Assembly (NCBI RefSeq): GCF_027579695.1
Contig: NC_083587.1
Coordinates: 56,832,238-56,896,237, forward strand
Direction of reading: 5' to 3'
DNA from: Neoarius graeffei
Lineage: Eukaryota; Chordata; Actinopteri; Siluriformes; Ariidae
Length of the DNA stretch: 64,000 nt
The notes beneath the pieces are model-generated. The model made no database searches. It was not told the origin of the DNA and saw only the letters and a list, made by a program, of their open reading frames with translations. This document shows, piece by piece, positions 45,995 through 57,272 of this stretch (the stretch's first letter is position 1; every line of letters begins with the position of its first letter). The position numbers were made by a program, and so were the translations under genes.

Positions 45995-47240
45995 CAGTGT
46001 CCTCCATGATTATTGTCCCCCTTATAAAGATTAGTAAAAAGGGTTTTTTAAAAAATCCACCTTTTGGTGAAGTCGCTTCATCTCACACTGAAAAAATGAG
46101 AAAAATCCAACCTTTAATTGAAATAAATTTATTCAAACAAAAACAAATCCCTCATCAGGAAATAATTATTTTCAACAAAAAACACGTGCCACTATTATTG
46201 GCACCCCTACAAATGATCGCGAACACAATGTAAATGAAGCATGTTTGCTATTTAAATTGTACAGTATTTTTGAGTTGATTGGAGTGTGTAGGAACTTTCA
46301 AGCTTTAATCTATGACTTCCTGATTAACTGGGGTACAAATATGAGGTAACACAAAGGCCAAATTCCCTTACGCTGTGTCCGAAATCACTCATTCATTCAC
46401 TACTCCTTACTCACTACCTTGGGAATTCTATATAGAGGACTATATACAGTATGTGAGTGAGCTCATTGGTAAAATATAAAAACACTTTTGGACACTACTC
46501 CACCATGCCGTTATTTATATCATTACTGTCGCACAATTAAAACGTGTCAGATCAGTCGGCTGGTGGATTTTCAAAATAATAAATACACGCATGTACTTTT
46601 GTGATAAATCCATATTATACTCAGTGTATCATTTCCCACATTAATAAATACAAAGTACTTTGTGTCTGCTGCATCTTTCAGTTCTTTTAAATCGAGGCTG
46701 AATACTTTCTTTCTTCTTCGTCGCTGCCTTTTATTAAATCAAATTTGAGGCTTTTGATTAATTCCTTGCTCTGCACTGTAACTTTTATTCTTGTATTTTA
46801 TCTGTCTTATTCTATTTTAGCTTATTTTCTATTCTCTTACTATTTTTAATTGTATTTAAATGTCCATTTATAATGTATTTCTTCCTCCGTCCATTCACCC
46901 GAACACACTACAATATTATCGCCATTCTTTCAGCATGACCGCAATGCATGATGGTATATATTGCTTGGTTAGTGACTGTTGGTTGTACACTACTTTTCAC
47001 GGTGCACTGTGGGATACTATGAGTTCACTATGTAGGATGTAATAATTCTCACTATACATTCGGACAGCACTACAAAATGGCAAACTCACTATATAGTCCA
47101 CTATAAAGTGAGTAGTGAGTGATTTAGGACACAGCGTTAGTCATCCATCAACATGAGAAAGATAAGAGAACACACAAACCAATGAGCGAGAAGTGTGTTG
47201 AGCTTCATAAGTCAGGGAATGGTAATTAAAAAAAAGGGCT
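45995..47240 (+). mobile_element. Truncated Tc1-like relic, host of a MITE
   Basis: The left terminus CAGTGTCCTCCATGATTATT is Tc1-like, and an internal TATTGGCACCCCT repeat lies near 46,195. After the MITE (46,371-47,136) a transposase start, ATGAGAAAGATAAGAG, appears at about 47,153, with early stops. The element ends near 47,240, just before the next Tc1 copy. Confidence 0.6.
46371..47136. mobile_element. 766-bp MITE, intact copy 2, TTA target duplication
   Basis: CGCTGTGTCCGAAATCACTC and, inverted, CGCTGTGTCCTAAATCACTC are its ends. TTA lies at 46,368-46,370 and 47,137-47,139. A 3-bp TTA/TAA duplication is typical of PIF/Harbinger elements, so that assignment is favoured but not proven. 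No coding frame. Confidence 0.8.
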
Positions 47241-47263
47241 ACTCTCCTGAATATATACACATA

Positions 47264-48870
47264 CAGTGGTGCTTGAAAGTTTGTGAACCCTTTAGAATTT
47301 TCTATATTTCTGCATAAATATGACCTAAAACATCATCAGATTTTCAAACAAGTCCTAAAAGTAGATAAAGAGAACCCAGTTAAACAAATGAGACAAAAAT
47401 ATTATACTTGGTCATTTATTTATTGAGGAAAATGATCCAATATTACATATATGTGAGTGGCAAAAGTATGTGAACCTCTAGGATTAGCAGTTAATTTGAA
47501 GGTGAAATTAGAGTCAGGTGTTTTCAATCAATGGGATGACAATCAGGTGTGAGTGGGCACCCTGTTTTATTTAAAGAACAGGGATCTAGCAAAGTCTGAT
47601 CTTCACAACACATGTTTGTGGTAGTGTATCATGGCATGAACAAAGGAGATTTCTGAGGACCTCAGAAAAAGCGTTGTTGATGCTCATCAGGCTGGAAAAG
47701 GTTACAAAACCATCTCTAAAGAGTTTGGACTCCACCAATCCACAGTCAGACAGATTGTGTACAAATGGAGGAAATTCAAGACCATCATTACCCTCCCCAG
47801 GAGTGGTCGACCAACAAAGATCACTCCAAGAGCAAGGCGTGGAATAGTTGGCAAGGTCACAAAGGACCCCAGGGTAACTTCTAAGCAACTGAAGGCCTCT
47901 CTCACATTGGCTAATGTTAATGTTCATGAGTCCACCATCAGGAGAACACTGAACAACAATGGTGTGCATGGCAGGGTTGCAAGGAGAAAGCCACTGCTCT
48001 CCAAAAAGAACATTGCTGCTCATCTGCAGTTTGCTAAAAATCACATGGACAAGCCAGAAGGCTATTGGAAAAATGTTTTGTGGACAGATGAGACCAAAAT
48101 AGAACTTTTTGGTTTAAATGAGAAGGGTTATGTTTGGAGAAAGGAAAACACTGTATTCCAGCATAAGAACCTTATCCCATCTGTGAAACATGTGGTGGTA
48201 ATATCATGGTTTGGGCCTGTTTTGCTGCATCTGGGCCAGGACGGCTTGCCATCATTGATGGAACAATGAATTCTGAATTATACCAGTGAATTCTAAAGGA
48301 AAATGTCACGACATCTGTCCATGAACTGAATCTCAAGAGAAGGTGGGTCATGCAGCAAGACAACGACCCTAAGCACACAAGTCGTTCTACCAAAGAATGG
48401 TTAAAGAAGAATAAAGTTAATGTTTTGGAATGGCCAAGTCAAAGTCCTGACCTTAATCCAATGGAAATGTTGTGGAAGGACCTGAAGCGAGCAGTTCATG
48501 TGAGGAAACCCACCAACATCCCAGAGTTGAAGCTGTTCTGTACGGAGGAATGGGCTAAAATTCCTCTAAGCCAGTGTGCAGGACTGATCAACAGTTATCG
48601 CAAACGTTTAGTTGCAGTTATTGCTGCACAAGGGGGTCACACCAGATACTGAAAGCAAAGGTTCACATACTTTTGCCACTCACAGATATGTAATATTGGA
48701 TCATTTTCCTCAATAAATAAATGACCAAGTATAATAGTTTTGTCTCATTTGTTAAACTGGGTTCTCTTTATCTACTTTTAGGACTTGTGTGAAAATCTGA
48801 TGATATTTTAGGTCCTATTTATGCAGAAATATAGAAAATTCTAAAGGGTTCACAAACTTTCAAGCACCAC

Positions 48871-48872
<2 letters not shown>
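47264..48872 (+). mobile_element. Tc1-like transposon (CAGTGGTGCTTGAA family), 1.6 kb
   Basis: TA precedes CAGTGGTGCTTGAAAGTTTG. The right end ACTTTCAAGCACCACTG is followed by TG instead of TA, a point change at the edge of a (GT)n(AT)n tract. Inverted repeats are about 200 bp and include ATGACCAAGTATAATA. It is the best-preserved member of this family here. Confidence 0.93.
47631..48652 (+). pseudogene. Tc1-like transposase with two stops and one frameshift
   Basis: ATG at 47,631 is followed by a TGA at codon 3 (47,637-47,639). The frame is then open through both helix-turn-helix regions, the GRP-like SGRPTK linker and LWTDETKIELFG. A 1-bp loss near 48,190 shifts frame in the VKHGGGS motif. 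A TGA lies near 48,280, followed by QQDNDPKHTS and NPMEMLW to the normal C-terminal end GGHTRY. All three catalytic residues survive. Both TGA codons could derive from CGA by CpG decay. Confidence 0.9.

Positions 48873-48921
<49 letters not shown>
48873..48921. repeat. (GT)n(AT)n microsatellite
   Basis: It fills the gap between the two Tc1-like elements. Confidence 0.95.
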
Positions 48922-48926
<5 letters not shown>

Positions 48927-50049
48927 CCATCAAATGTTTGAACCCACCCTCTTAAAATTTAGTGGGTTGGGGTTTTTTTAATTAAAAACCATTTTCATTA
49001 ATGTATATTAATTATAAGTCACTTCTTGTCTTAAAGTAATGATGGATGTCATTTCTCTTTACTTAGTCGAGTGGTTCTTGACATAATACTGTATGGATTA
49101 CTCCAGTTGTGGTGTTGAATAGGGCTATTTACTGTATTTTTATTATTTACTATTTACTGTTTGATCTCAAATGCATTAAGAAGGCAAGAAACTCGTCCAC
49201 TAATTAACTTTTGACAAGGCACAGCTGTTAATCAGACCTGCCTGATCCATCCTGATGCCCTATGTCTGGCTGGAGTCTCATCACATCGCTCCTGTGGAGG
49301 ACGGCCTCATATGGACAGTCGAAAGTCGCACTTGGAAGATGCTCTGGACACTTACAGTAATACTTTTATGGCTGAGGACTAAGTTTGACTTACTAAATTT
49401 AGGACTGCAGTAGTCATGAACAGTTTTGCACTCAAGTTTCCACCAATGAACAGTTTATAACTTCAACAAAACAGATTTTGTGTTAAAACTATAATGAATT
49501 TCCTGGTTTCACAGTTATACTTTGTGACTATATTCACAAAGTATAATCATGCTATCTGTTATCACCCAGATGGGGATGGGTTCCCTTTTGAGTCTGGTTC
49601 CTCTCGAGGTTTCTTCCTCATGTCGTCCGAGGGAGATTTTCCTTGCCACTGTCGTCACAGGTTTGCTCATTGGGGATAGATTAGGGATAAAATTAGTTCA
49701 TGTTTAAAGTCTTTAAATTTCTGTAAACCTGCTTTGCAACAATGTCTGTTGTTACAAGAGCCATACAAATAAACTTGACTTAATTGAAAAGCATTCCAGG
49801 TGACGACCTCATCAAGCTGGTTAAGATAATGCCAATAGTGTGCAAAGCGTCATCAAGGTAAATGGTGGCAACTTTGAAGAATCTAAAATATGAAACTTTT
49901 TTAACACTTTTTTGTTCAACACACAATTCCATATATGTTCCATTTGTACTTCATAGTTTTGATGTCTTCGGTATTGTTCTACAATGTAGAAAAGAGTCAA
50001 AATACACAAAAATCTATGAATGAGTAGGGGTGTACAAACTTATGACTGG
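48927..50049 (-). mobile_element. Tc1-like deletion derivative (ACCAGTCAAAAGTTTGG family), host of a LINE end
   Basis: The right end ACAAACTTATGACTGG before TA (50,050-50,051) mirrors the left ACCATCAAATGTTTGAACCC. On the minus strand a transposase start near 49,088, with an early TGA, is readable. The rest of the gene is deleted. A LINE 3-prime end interrupts it at a TTAAT site. Confidence 0.7.
49236..49778 (+). mobile_element. 5-prime-truncated LINE (3-prime end only)
   Basis: It ends CATACAAATAAACTTGAC and contains GGTTTCTTCCTCATGTCGTC and CTTTGCAACAATGTCTGTTG. It shares all of this with 61,560-62,125. A short TTAAT duplication flanks it within the Tc1 derivative. No reverse transcriptase remains; the family name is uncertain. 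Confidence 0.65.
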
Positions 50050-50051
50050 TA

Positions 50052-51889
50052 TACTATATATAGAGTCTATAAATGAGTGCTTCTTGGCTACATATATGAT
50101 GTCGCGTGTCGAGATTGTGTTTGTCAGAGAGACTGAACTTAATAGTCTAATAATAATAATAATAATAATCCATTTCATAATGGGAGCTAAAGTTGGTAAA
50201 TATTGAGCTTGTTTAAAAAGATCCTGATGGTCTGTCAAGAAACGAAAACTAATCCGAAATGTGACTTCAACTAATCAAACCAAAGAGCACACAGTGTACG
50301 CCAAATATTTATCTAATTATCTACTCGGAAAAACCATTTGCAAAGATTCAGTGTGGGAAAAAAAAAAAACACACACACACGTTGCACATTTTGAGACAAA
50401 GCTCCTGATTTCCGTCTAAGCAAGTGTCTGATGTCTCCTGGAGTTTAGTTATATATGAAATATTCAGATGCTTGAACACGGTGTGACTTTTTCTCTTTGT
50501 CTGGCTTAAACAGATTGGAGCTCAGAGGTAGTTCAGCAGGTCAGCACAATAAAAGCCAAGGCACGTCACATAGTCAGGAGAGTTATTAATACAAGTTGGA
50601 TCTGTCTGGAAATGTCTCAATGACTTGCTCATTTGGGCACTAATTTGGATATTAAAAAAAAAAACATAGAAAGTCAAAAGTGAATATTATTCCAGTAACA
50701 ACCATTCAAACCAACTTGAGCAGCCAATAAACCAGGAAGAGCTGCTTTCAAAACTCAAATCTTAAACAAACAAACAAACAAAAAAAAAAAATCTTGCAGT
50801 CCTGATGCATTAGATGCACAAAAAGAGATCTTCAGCACTCTACTGAGTTCAGGTTCATTTCACAACATCGACAACCGAAGCCTTGGAAATGGACATGCAC
50901 TGAATCTGAATGCTTTTAGAGAGCCATTAACCAAAAAAGAAAGAAAGAAAAGCACTATTAGCTTTGAGCTAGCGCTAAACCTCACTTACACTGGATCAGT
51001 CATTAACAATGAGCACGTTCAGACCAGCACCACTTTACAACCCAATATAAACAGTAGTCAGATCATCAAACAGTGTCAAACAGCCTGTGTGGATCTATGA
51101 AACTAACAGCCAGAGTAAATTAGAGCACTGTCGGATCATAAACACAGGACCGATTAGCAAAGTCAGAGTCCATGTCAGAGACACCAAACATGGCCTAATA
51201 AGGGCCTGGTCCTACAACACCAATTACTATAACTATACCTAGAACTACAACTATGACTGTCCCTCTGCCTGAACTTAGTTCCAGTCTGGAGCAGTCACAC
51301 CCCAACTATAATCCCAACTGTAATATTGCTTGGTGCTGCCACTCAGGGAAATAAATGCATGCAACTTAGGAATAGTCAGGGAAGTTTTTTTCCAAGTAGT
51401 AGCACCTTATTCCGGGCCATACTGTATAGCTTGGACTTCAAAACAACCCATGTACACACGCCGATGTTTGATATAATACGGATAGGTCACAGACTACGGA
51501 AATATAATAAAAAAAGATACAAAATATGGAGTGGTTACAGATTTTAATACGGATGCTAATAATTTATGGCTTGGTCACGGACGTTTCAGTATATTACAGG
51601 TTGGTTACGGATTTCATATGGATGATGCATCATGGATAAAAAATTAAGAAGTCTAAAACAATTAAATGTTTGGACTGCTGACGTTCATAATTAAAATATC
51701 TTACCTGCATTTATATGCTTACTTTATTAATTTACTATTGATATTTCATGGAAAATAATCACATATCAGTGAATAAAAGATCCATGCTTTGTATTATATT
51801 TTTTTATTTTCCGTGAATCTGTATTCAGTGACTTCATGATGCAACAAGGATGTACAAAGATAATATAGGGAAAAATAGCACATGCTCAG
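50052..51889. other. No gene seen
   Basis: AT-rich, with (AAT)n at about 50,148-50,170 and A-runs. The segment 51,202 onward may be the left part of a degraded TIR element. Short open frames have no domain. Confidence 0.45.
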
Positions 51890-52468
51890 ACAATGTTACG
51901 GTCAAAGTCAAAGTCCTTCCCACGCCTTACAGTACCTGGTATTCCTGGGCAGTCTTCCACTCAAGTACTAACCAGGCTCAACTCTGATGGTGGCGCATCA
52001 GGAGGCACCGATCTCTGTTTCCGTAGCCCTCGGCCTCTCGCCTATTACATAGCTAGGGTTACAGTGGGGGGCTAGTCCTCTGGTAACCACGAGAGTTTAA
52101 CTCCCCATGCACATCTGTATTGCAGCGTGCCTTGCCAGATGGTAGTAGGTACCATTTTTATGATGGTCTTTGGTATGACCCGACCGTGAATAGAACTCAC
52201 GATCTCCCGATCGAGAGGCGGACACACTACCACTAGGCCACTAGTCGGTAGACAATGTTACGGTACATGTAAACAATTACCTGAAATGGTCAGATGTTTT
52301 ATCGGATCAGGTCCAGGTCTGGAAAAATCGCTCCAGAAGCAATCTCAGCGATACGGATAAACTGAGGCCTGGGCTATAGGTATCGTTATTGGTCTGGTGT
52401 GATCACCAACCACATAAACTGCAGGGGACCAATTTATTTATCGTTATAGTTATTGGTATTGTGGGCCC
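51202..52468. mobile_element. Candidate old TIR element, host of the tRNA/5S SINE
   Basis: ACACCAATTACTATAACTAT at the left resembles the complement of the right end, ATACCAATAACTATAACGAT, and both follow a GGGCC motif. The arms are degenerate and no target duplication is clear. Weak call. Confidence 0.3.
51903..52251 (-). mobile_element. Chimeric tRNA/5S-rRNA SINE, copy 2
   Basis: A perfect 13-bp duplication ACAATGTTACGGT lies at 51,890-51,902 and 52,252-52,264. The minus-strand 5-prime end reads GTGGCCTAGTGGTAGTGTGT with a B-box-like GTGAGTTCTATTC. The 3-prime part at about 51,925-51,985 reads GCCTGGTTAGTACTTGAGTG and GGGAATACCAGGT-like sequence, matching the 3-prime half of 5S rRNA. The tail is GACTTTGACTTTGA. 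Confidence 0.88.
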
Positions 52469-52469
52469 A

Positions 52470-52655
52470 GCTTTAGTGGTTGGAGAAGCAGCTTTGGGAC
52501 CAGAAGGTTGCTGGTTCGATTCCCTGGACCAGCAGGAATAGCTGAAGTGCCCTTGAGCAAGGCATATAACCCCCAACTGCTCCCCAGGCTGCTCTGGGTA
52601 TGTTGTATGTCGCTCTGGATAAGATCGTCTGCTAAATGCCTGTAATGTAAAAACA
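52470..52655 (+). mobile_element. L2-tailed tRNA-derived SINE, partial
   Basis: TGGAGAAGCAGCTTTGGGAC, GGTTCGATTCCCTGGACC and TCTGGATAAGATCGTCTGCT match 12,666-12,889. The first part of the head is missing. Confidence 0.75.
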
Positions 52656-53146
52656 AAACAACGCGCCTTCGAATATTACTTAGTTTGAAAGATGCTGTAC
52701 TCTGGTTCAGGCTTTCGTTAAGTCACACTTAAATTCCTTTATCTTTTCTGGGAAAAGCCTTTAAATAGACTTTAACATATGGCTCATTCTAGAATCTGGG
52801 GTACATCTCGCGTCTCCAAGATAAACCTTGTGTTAATTTCTACAAAAGAAAATCTTTATTTAATCAGTTTTGAAGAATAATGCAAATTATGACAAACTTT
52901 CACCAAAAGCAATGCTTGATGTACATTTTAGACCCAATTTATCCATAAAACATTAACTAAATGACTCCCACCCCTCCCCCCACATTATTGGCTGTCTTCT
53001 ACTCCTGATTCATCCATTCAACTCAAATAAACAGGAAGCGATTCAGTCTAACAATCTGTTTTTGGGGGCGTATTCTATTAACTGTTATAAAATCAATTGC
53101 ATAGAAAGTCTATTTTCTGTATGATGTGAAATTTCAGGAATTAAAA

Positions 53147-53150
<4 letters not shown>
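52656..53150. other. No feature seen
   Basis: AT-rich unique-looking DNA. Confidence 0.45.
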
Positions 53151-53179
<29 letters not shown>

Positions 53180-53181
<2 letters not shown>

Positions 53182-53542
53182 TTATCTCTAGCCGCTTTAT
53201 CCTTCTACAGGGTCGCAGGCAAGCTGGAGCCTATCCCAGCTGACTACGGGTGAAAGGCAGGGTACACCCTGGACAAGTCGCCAGGTCATCACAGGGCTGA
53301 CACATAGACACAGACAACCATTCACACTCACATTCACACCTACGGTCAATTTAGAGTTACCAGTTAACCTAACCTGCATGTCTTCGGACTGTGGGGGAAA
53401 CCGGAGCACCCAGAGGAAACCCACGCGGACACGGGGAGAACATGCAAACTCCACACAGAAAGGCCCTCGCCGGCCACGGGGCTTGAACCCGGACCTTCTT
53501 GCTGTGAGGCGACAGCGCTAACCACTACACCACCGTGCCGCC
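53180..53542 (-). mobile_element. Type A SINE inserted in (AT)n
   Basis: Full length except for a short tail. (AT)n lies on both sides (53,150-53,180 and 53,548-53,577), so the microsatellite served as target and target duplication cannot be resolved. Confidence 0.92.
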
Positions 53543-53579
<37 letters not shown>

Positions 53580-53584
53580 GTTCC

Positions 53585-54015
53585 AATGTCCTTGTCAACT
53601 CTGTTAACTCCGTTATAAAACCGCATGAAATCCACAAAGATGTTTAATAATATGTATGACACCTGCACCGAGTGATGTCACTTCCTCTGGCGGGAAACTT
53701 CAGAAAGGCAGTGAGGTACATTATGTTTCGTCTCTCATGAATTAGAACAAAAGTTGAAGGATTTTACACCAACAGTTGATTAATTATTTGTCAAATCTGT
53801 TATTGTGATATTGGAGTGAATCTCTCATTCATTTAAAAAAAACAATAATATGATTAAAATCCATAACATTCTGTTTTTATACATGCCATGTGGTCGCTAG
53901 TTTGAGGTTAGCATGTGGAGTTAAGGCACAAAATGGTGGAACATGTCAACTCTGTTGTCATTGATTCTGTTAATGGATTGCCCAGGTTAACGAGAACAGA
54001 GTTGACGATGACTAA
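53585..54015. mobile_element. Candidate TIR element
   Basis: CCTTGTCAACTCTGTTAAC at the left is mirrored by AACAGAGTTGACGATG at the right, and GTCAACTCTGTT recurs inside at about 53,947. No coding frame and no clear target duplication. Confidence 0.35.
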
Positions 54016-54089
54016 CATAGTCAATACTTGAAATGGACCCGCAATTATAGAATGGGCCGTATACAAACTCTTTTAGCTGCTAGAGTACA

Positions 54090-54215
54090 AGACCCGTTTT
54101 GCCCTTTGATTTCATCGTCTGATGACACAGCTCATTACCTGAGATGGAATATTTTTAGCACGATCAGCAATTTGAGGAAAACCCGGACGTTATCATCGCA
54201 GTTAAGCATGGATCA
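54090..54215 (+). pseudogene. Third copy of an exon-like transposon segment
   Basis: CTTTGATTTCATCGTCTGATGACACAGCT through GCAGTTAAGCATGG aligns with the exon-like pieces at 15,270-15,370 and 55,258-55,370. The reading SSSDDTA-YLRWNIF is preserved. Here the donor GTAAGC is changed to TTAAGC. It lies outside any complete element. Confidence 0.45.
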
Positions 54216-54420
54216 TGTCATGTCAACACCAGAATCCGTGCTGAACCCCAGCTCACAGAGTGCACTGCAGCCTACAAACATGGCCGCCGTGGACTACATC
54301 TCCAGTGCACATGCTCCATGTCACGTTCCAATTTCCAAGTCTTGTTCTCTTGTGCATGATATTCTGTTTTGTTCATGTGGCATTTCTCCTTTTTTTTTAC
54401 CTCCTCTAATTTTTTGTTTG

Positions 54421-54792
54421 GGCGGCACGGTGGTGTAGTGGTTAGCGCTGTCGCCTCACAGCAAGAAGGTCCTGGGTTCGAGCCCGGCGAGGGCCTTTCT
54501 GTGTGGAGTTTGCATGTTCTCCCCGTGTCCGCGTGCGTTTCCTCCGGGTGCTCCGGTTTCCCCCACAGTCCAAAGACATGCAGGTTAGGTTAATTGGTGA
54601 CTCTAAATTGACCGTAGGTGTGAGTGTGAATGGTTGTTTGTGTCTATGTGTCAGCCCTGTGACTTGAATGTGGTCACATGTGGTGACTTGTCCAGGGTGT
54701 ACCCCGCCTTTCGCCCGTAGTCAGCTGGGATAGGCTCCAGCTTGCCTGCGACCCTGTAGAAGGATAAAGCGGCTAGAGATAATGAGATGAGA
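54421..54792 (+). mobile_element. Type A SINE, variant body
   Basis: The head lacks about 8 bases after GAGCCC. The region CCTGTGACTTGAATGTGGTC replaces the usual CCTGTGATGACCTGG, a private rearrangement. It is followed by a fragment related to the repeats at 16,645 and 22,620. Confidence 0.88.
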
Positions 54793-55120
54793 TTTGGATG
54801 AAATTTGGAGGAAAGGTGAGCCATGGGCCAAGAAACAATTAATTACGTAGATTTTGATGCAAATCTGGATTTGTGGCTTTGCAGAGGGATGCACTCTACT
54901 CAATCTGGTTTTGTCTCCACATGACCCTGTTTAGTCATCGCATGACTCTTTCCTATTTTTAACTATGCTCTTGTGTATCACTTTGGATGTTGAATGAAGC
55001 ATGTATACCCAGAACCTTCAGTTGTCTCTCTCACCTGATATACTGCTACTGTGGGAATAATTAATCTGAGTAACAGTAAAAGTGATCAAGAATATTACTC
55101 AAGGTGAAATAAATCATCTA

Positions 55121-56457
55121 GAGTGGCAGCTACAATTATCGACAGTCCATAATTATTGACACCTTTTCAGATTTACCAATAAATTTTTTTTACAAAGGTG
55201 AGTTTCAGTTACAACAGTTATTATTGGTTAATTAATCAACCGGAAGACCCACCTCGCCCTTTGATTTCGTCGTCTGATGACACAGCTTGTTACCTGAGAT
55301 GGAATATTTTTAAACATGATCAGCAATTTTTCAGAAAACCCAGACATTATTATCACAGGTAAGCATAGTGGAAAGATCATGGACATGTTTTTACTTCTCA
55401 GATTCACCGATATTTCATGATGTCCTTGTCGAATCCTACTTTGTTTCTTACTCTTTCATTTGACAGTCGCCATTTTGTATCTAAATGAGTGTTTGAGAAG
55501 TCACGTGAGGTGTTGATAATAGTGATCACTTTCACCGGTGTGCACCATTATCGACACCCTGTGGAATTAAGTGACATTTACAACTGTTACGGCTCGATCT
55601 TTGTGTAACATTGTTGAAGAAGATGAAGTACTTTAAAAAAATAAAAGTGCTGTGATTTATAATCTTTTTTTTCTGATTCATAACAGAATGGAATGTTTAT
55701 AGAGTATTTGGAATCCGACTGCAATAAATAGAATTAGACCAGAATTAAATTCCTAGCGTATAAAAAAATTACATGCTTGAAATATTCAGATTTTTCTATT
55801 CCATTCAGATTTTTTTTTTTTGCAGTTTGTTGTAAATATCTACCACATATTACAATATCAGTAGACATTTTATATTTTGGTTCGAGGAATGACATGCAAC
55901 TTTTGACCTGGATGTTCATGTGGTTACAATCTAAATTCCCTGTTGACATTTATTGATAAACTACAAAACTAGAAATGAATACAAACAATGAATGATTAAC
56001 AAAATGTGATCTACGAAAATACTTAGAAAGTGGAACAAAAATATTTTCTGACGCAGGTTAAACAGTTCATTTGTTTACAAACATTAGAATTACTTCCTCA
56101 TTTACATAAACACTGACATCCATATATTTATATAAAATATATTTTGTACTAAATGTAAGTCTATGTAAAACAATTTTTAAATAAAATCTATGTTTTGTTA
56201 ATTTAGCGATTTTTTTAAAATAAATAATCATCTGGATGTCGATAATTGTGGAACGGTGTCGATAACTGTGGACAAAGGTGTCGGTAATTGTGGACCGGTG
56301 TCATGTGATCTGATACACTAAGTAATCGGAAATCAACTCATTTTTTTCCAGTGGAAGTTTGAGTAACTATTCGTGCACAATTTACATATTGAAAGTCTTT
56401 TCTACTTTTGCAACGGCTAAAAGATTGTTAAGGTGTCAATAATTGTAACCGCTGCTC
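55121..56457. mobile_element. Complete TIR element (1,337 bp) with subterminal repeats
   Basis: GAGTGGCAGCTACAATTATC after TA (55,119-55,120) pairs with the complement of TAATTGTAACCGCTGCTC before TA (56,458-56,459). GGTGTCGATAATTGTGGA-like motifs recur at least four times at 56,238-56,300, and their inverse appears at 55,130-55,165 and 55,545. An exon-like stretch at about 55,258-55,370 ends at a consensus donor (CACAGGTAAGC). TA duplication fits the Tc1/mariner supergroup but the termini are not Tc1-like. Confidence 0.75.
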
Positions 56458-56459
56458 TA

Positions 56460-57130
56460 GTAAAAAAATACATGAGTAATTACTTTTTTTTTACTTGCCA
56501 GGTTGCTAAGTGGTTTGCTATGTTCATTAGTCATTAGAGAGCTAGTGCATTGTTAATCCACACATGTTTTTCACTACATAAATAGCTGTAAACATATCCT
56601 GAGCGTTTCAAAAATCAGACCCTGCAGATAGCTGATAAATTGGGTCAGAAATGCTCATTTGTCTCCATTGTCTCAGACATTGCTGCTGCTCCAGAAGCAT
56701 CTGATGCCTGAAGTGTAGCTTTTCAGTCGGCTTTATTTTTACTGGTGGTGCCTAAGATGGGATTGACATCAATGGGAGTCGGATCTTTTAGTGTCATCGT
56801 TCTCAAACCTGAATTTAAACGGACCTTTCTCTCCACAGTTTCCCTTTTCTTCATCCTGCAAAGAATCAGAGATAGTCAAAGGGGTACTTAGAGAGAAAGG
56901 GAGAGAGAGAGAGAGAGAGAGAGAGAAGAAAGGAATTAAATGAGAGAAAAGAAGACAGAGAAAAAGAGAGGGGGAGAATGGTATGGAAGAAATGAAGAAT
57001 GAGAGAGAGAGAGAGACTTATGCAGAGAAGAAAAAAGGAAGAATTAGAGAGAGGGGGGAGACCAATATGGAAGAAGAAAGGAAGAATTAGAGAAAAGAAG
57101 AATATAAAAAGAGAGTGTGTGTGGCTTATA
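56460..57130. other. No gene seen; GA-rich right half
   Basis: (GA)n at about 56,897-56,922 and purine-rich GAGAGAAGAAAAGGAAG variants to 57,120 continue on the other side of the THAP element (57,862-58,340). The element therefore inserted into a GA-rich array. Confidence 0.6.
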
Positions 57131-57272
57131 TAGACCCTTTTCAGTCACGTGACCTTCGTAAATGCGACCGCCATTTTGGACATGTAGTGGACTTCGGCTC
57201 GAATCAGTTTGAATGCGAGGAAGGTGACAAACATAAAAGAAAAAGGAGCGAGATGCAGAAAACTGTATTTAC

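Noticed and set aside
51925..51985. Possible 5S rRNA gene
   Set aside because: Only the 3-prime half of 5S is present, it is diverged, and it lies inside a retroposon with target duplications.
54028..54438. 136-codon plus-strand frame as a gene
   Set aside because: Only its middle matches the transposon exon-like segment. The remainder runs into a SINE head and shows no domain.
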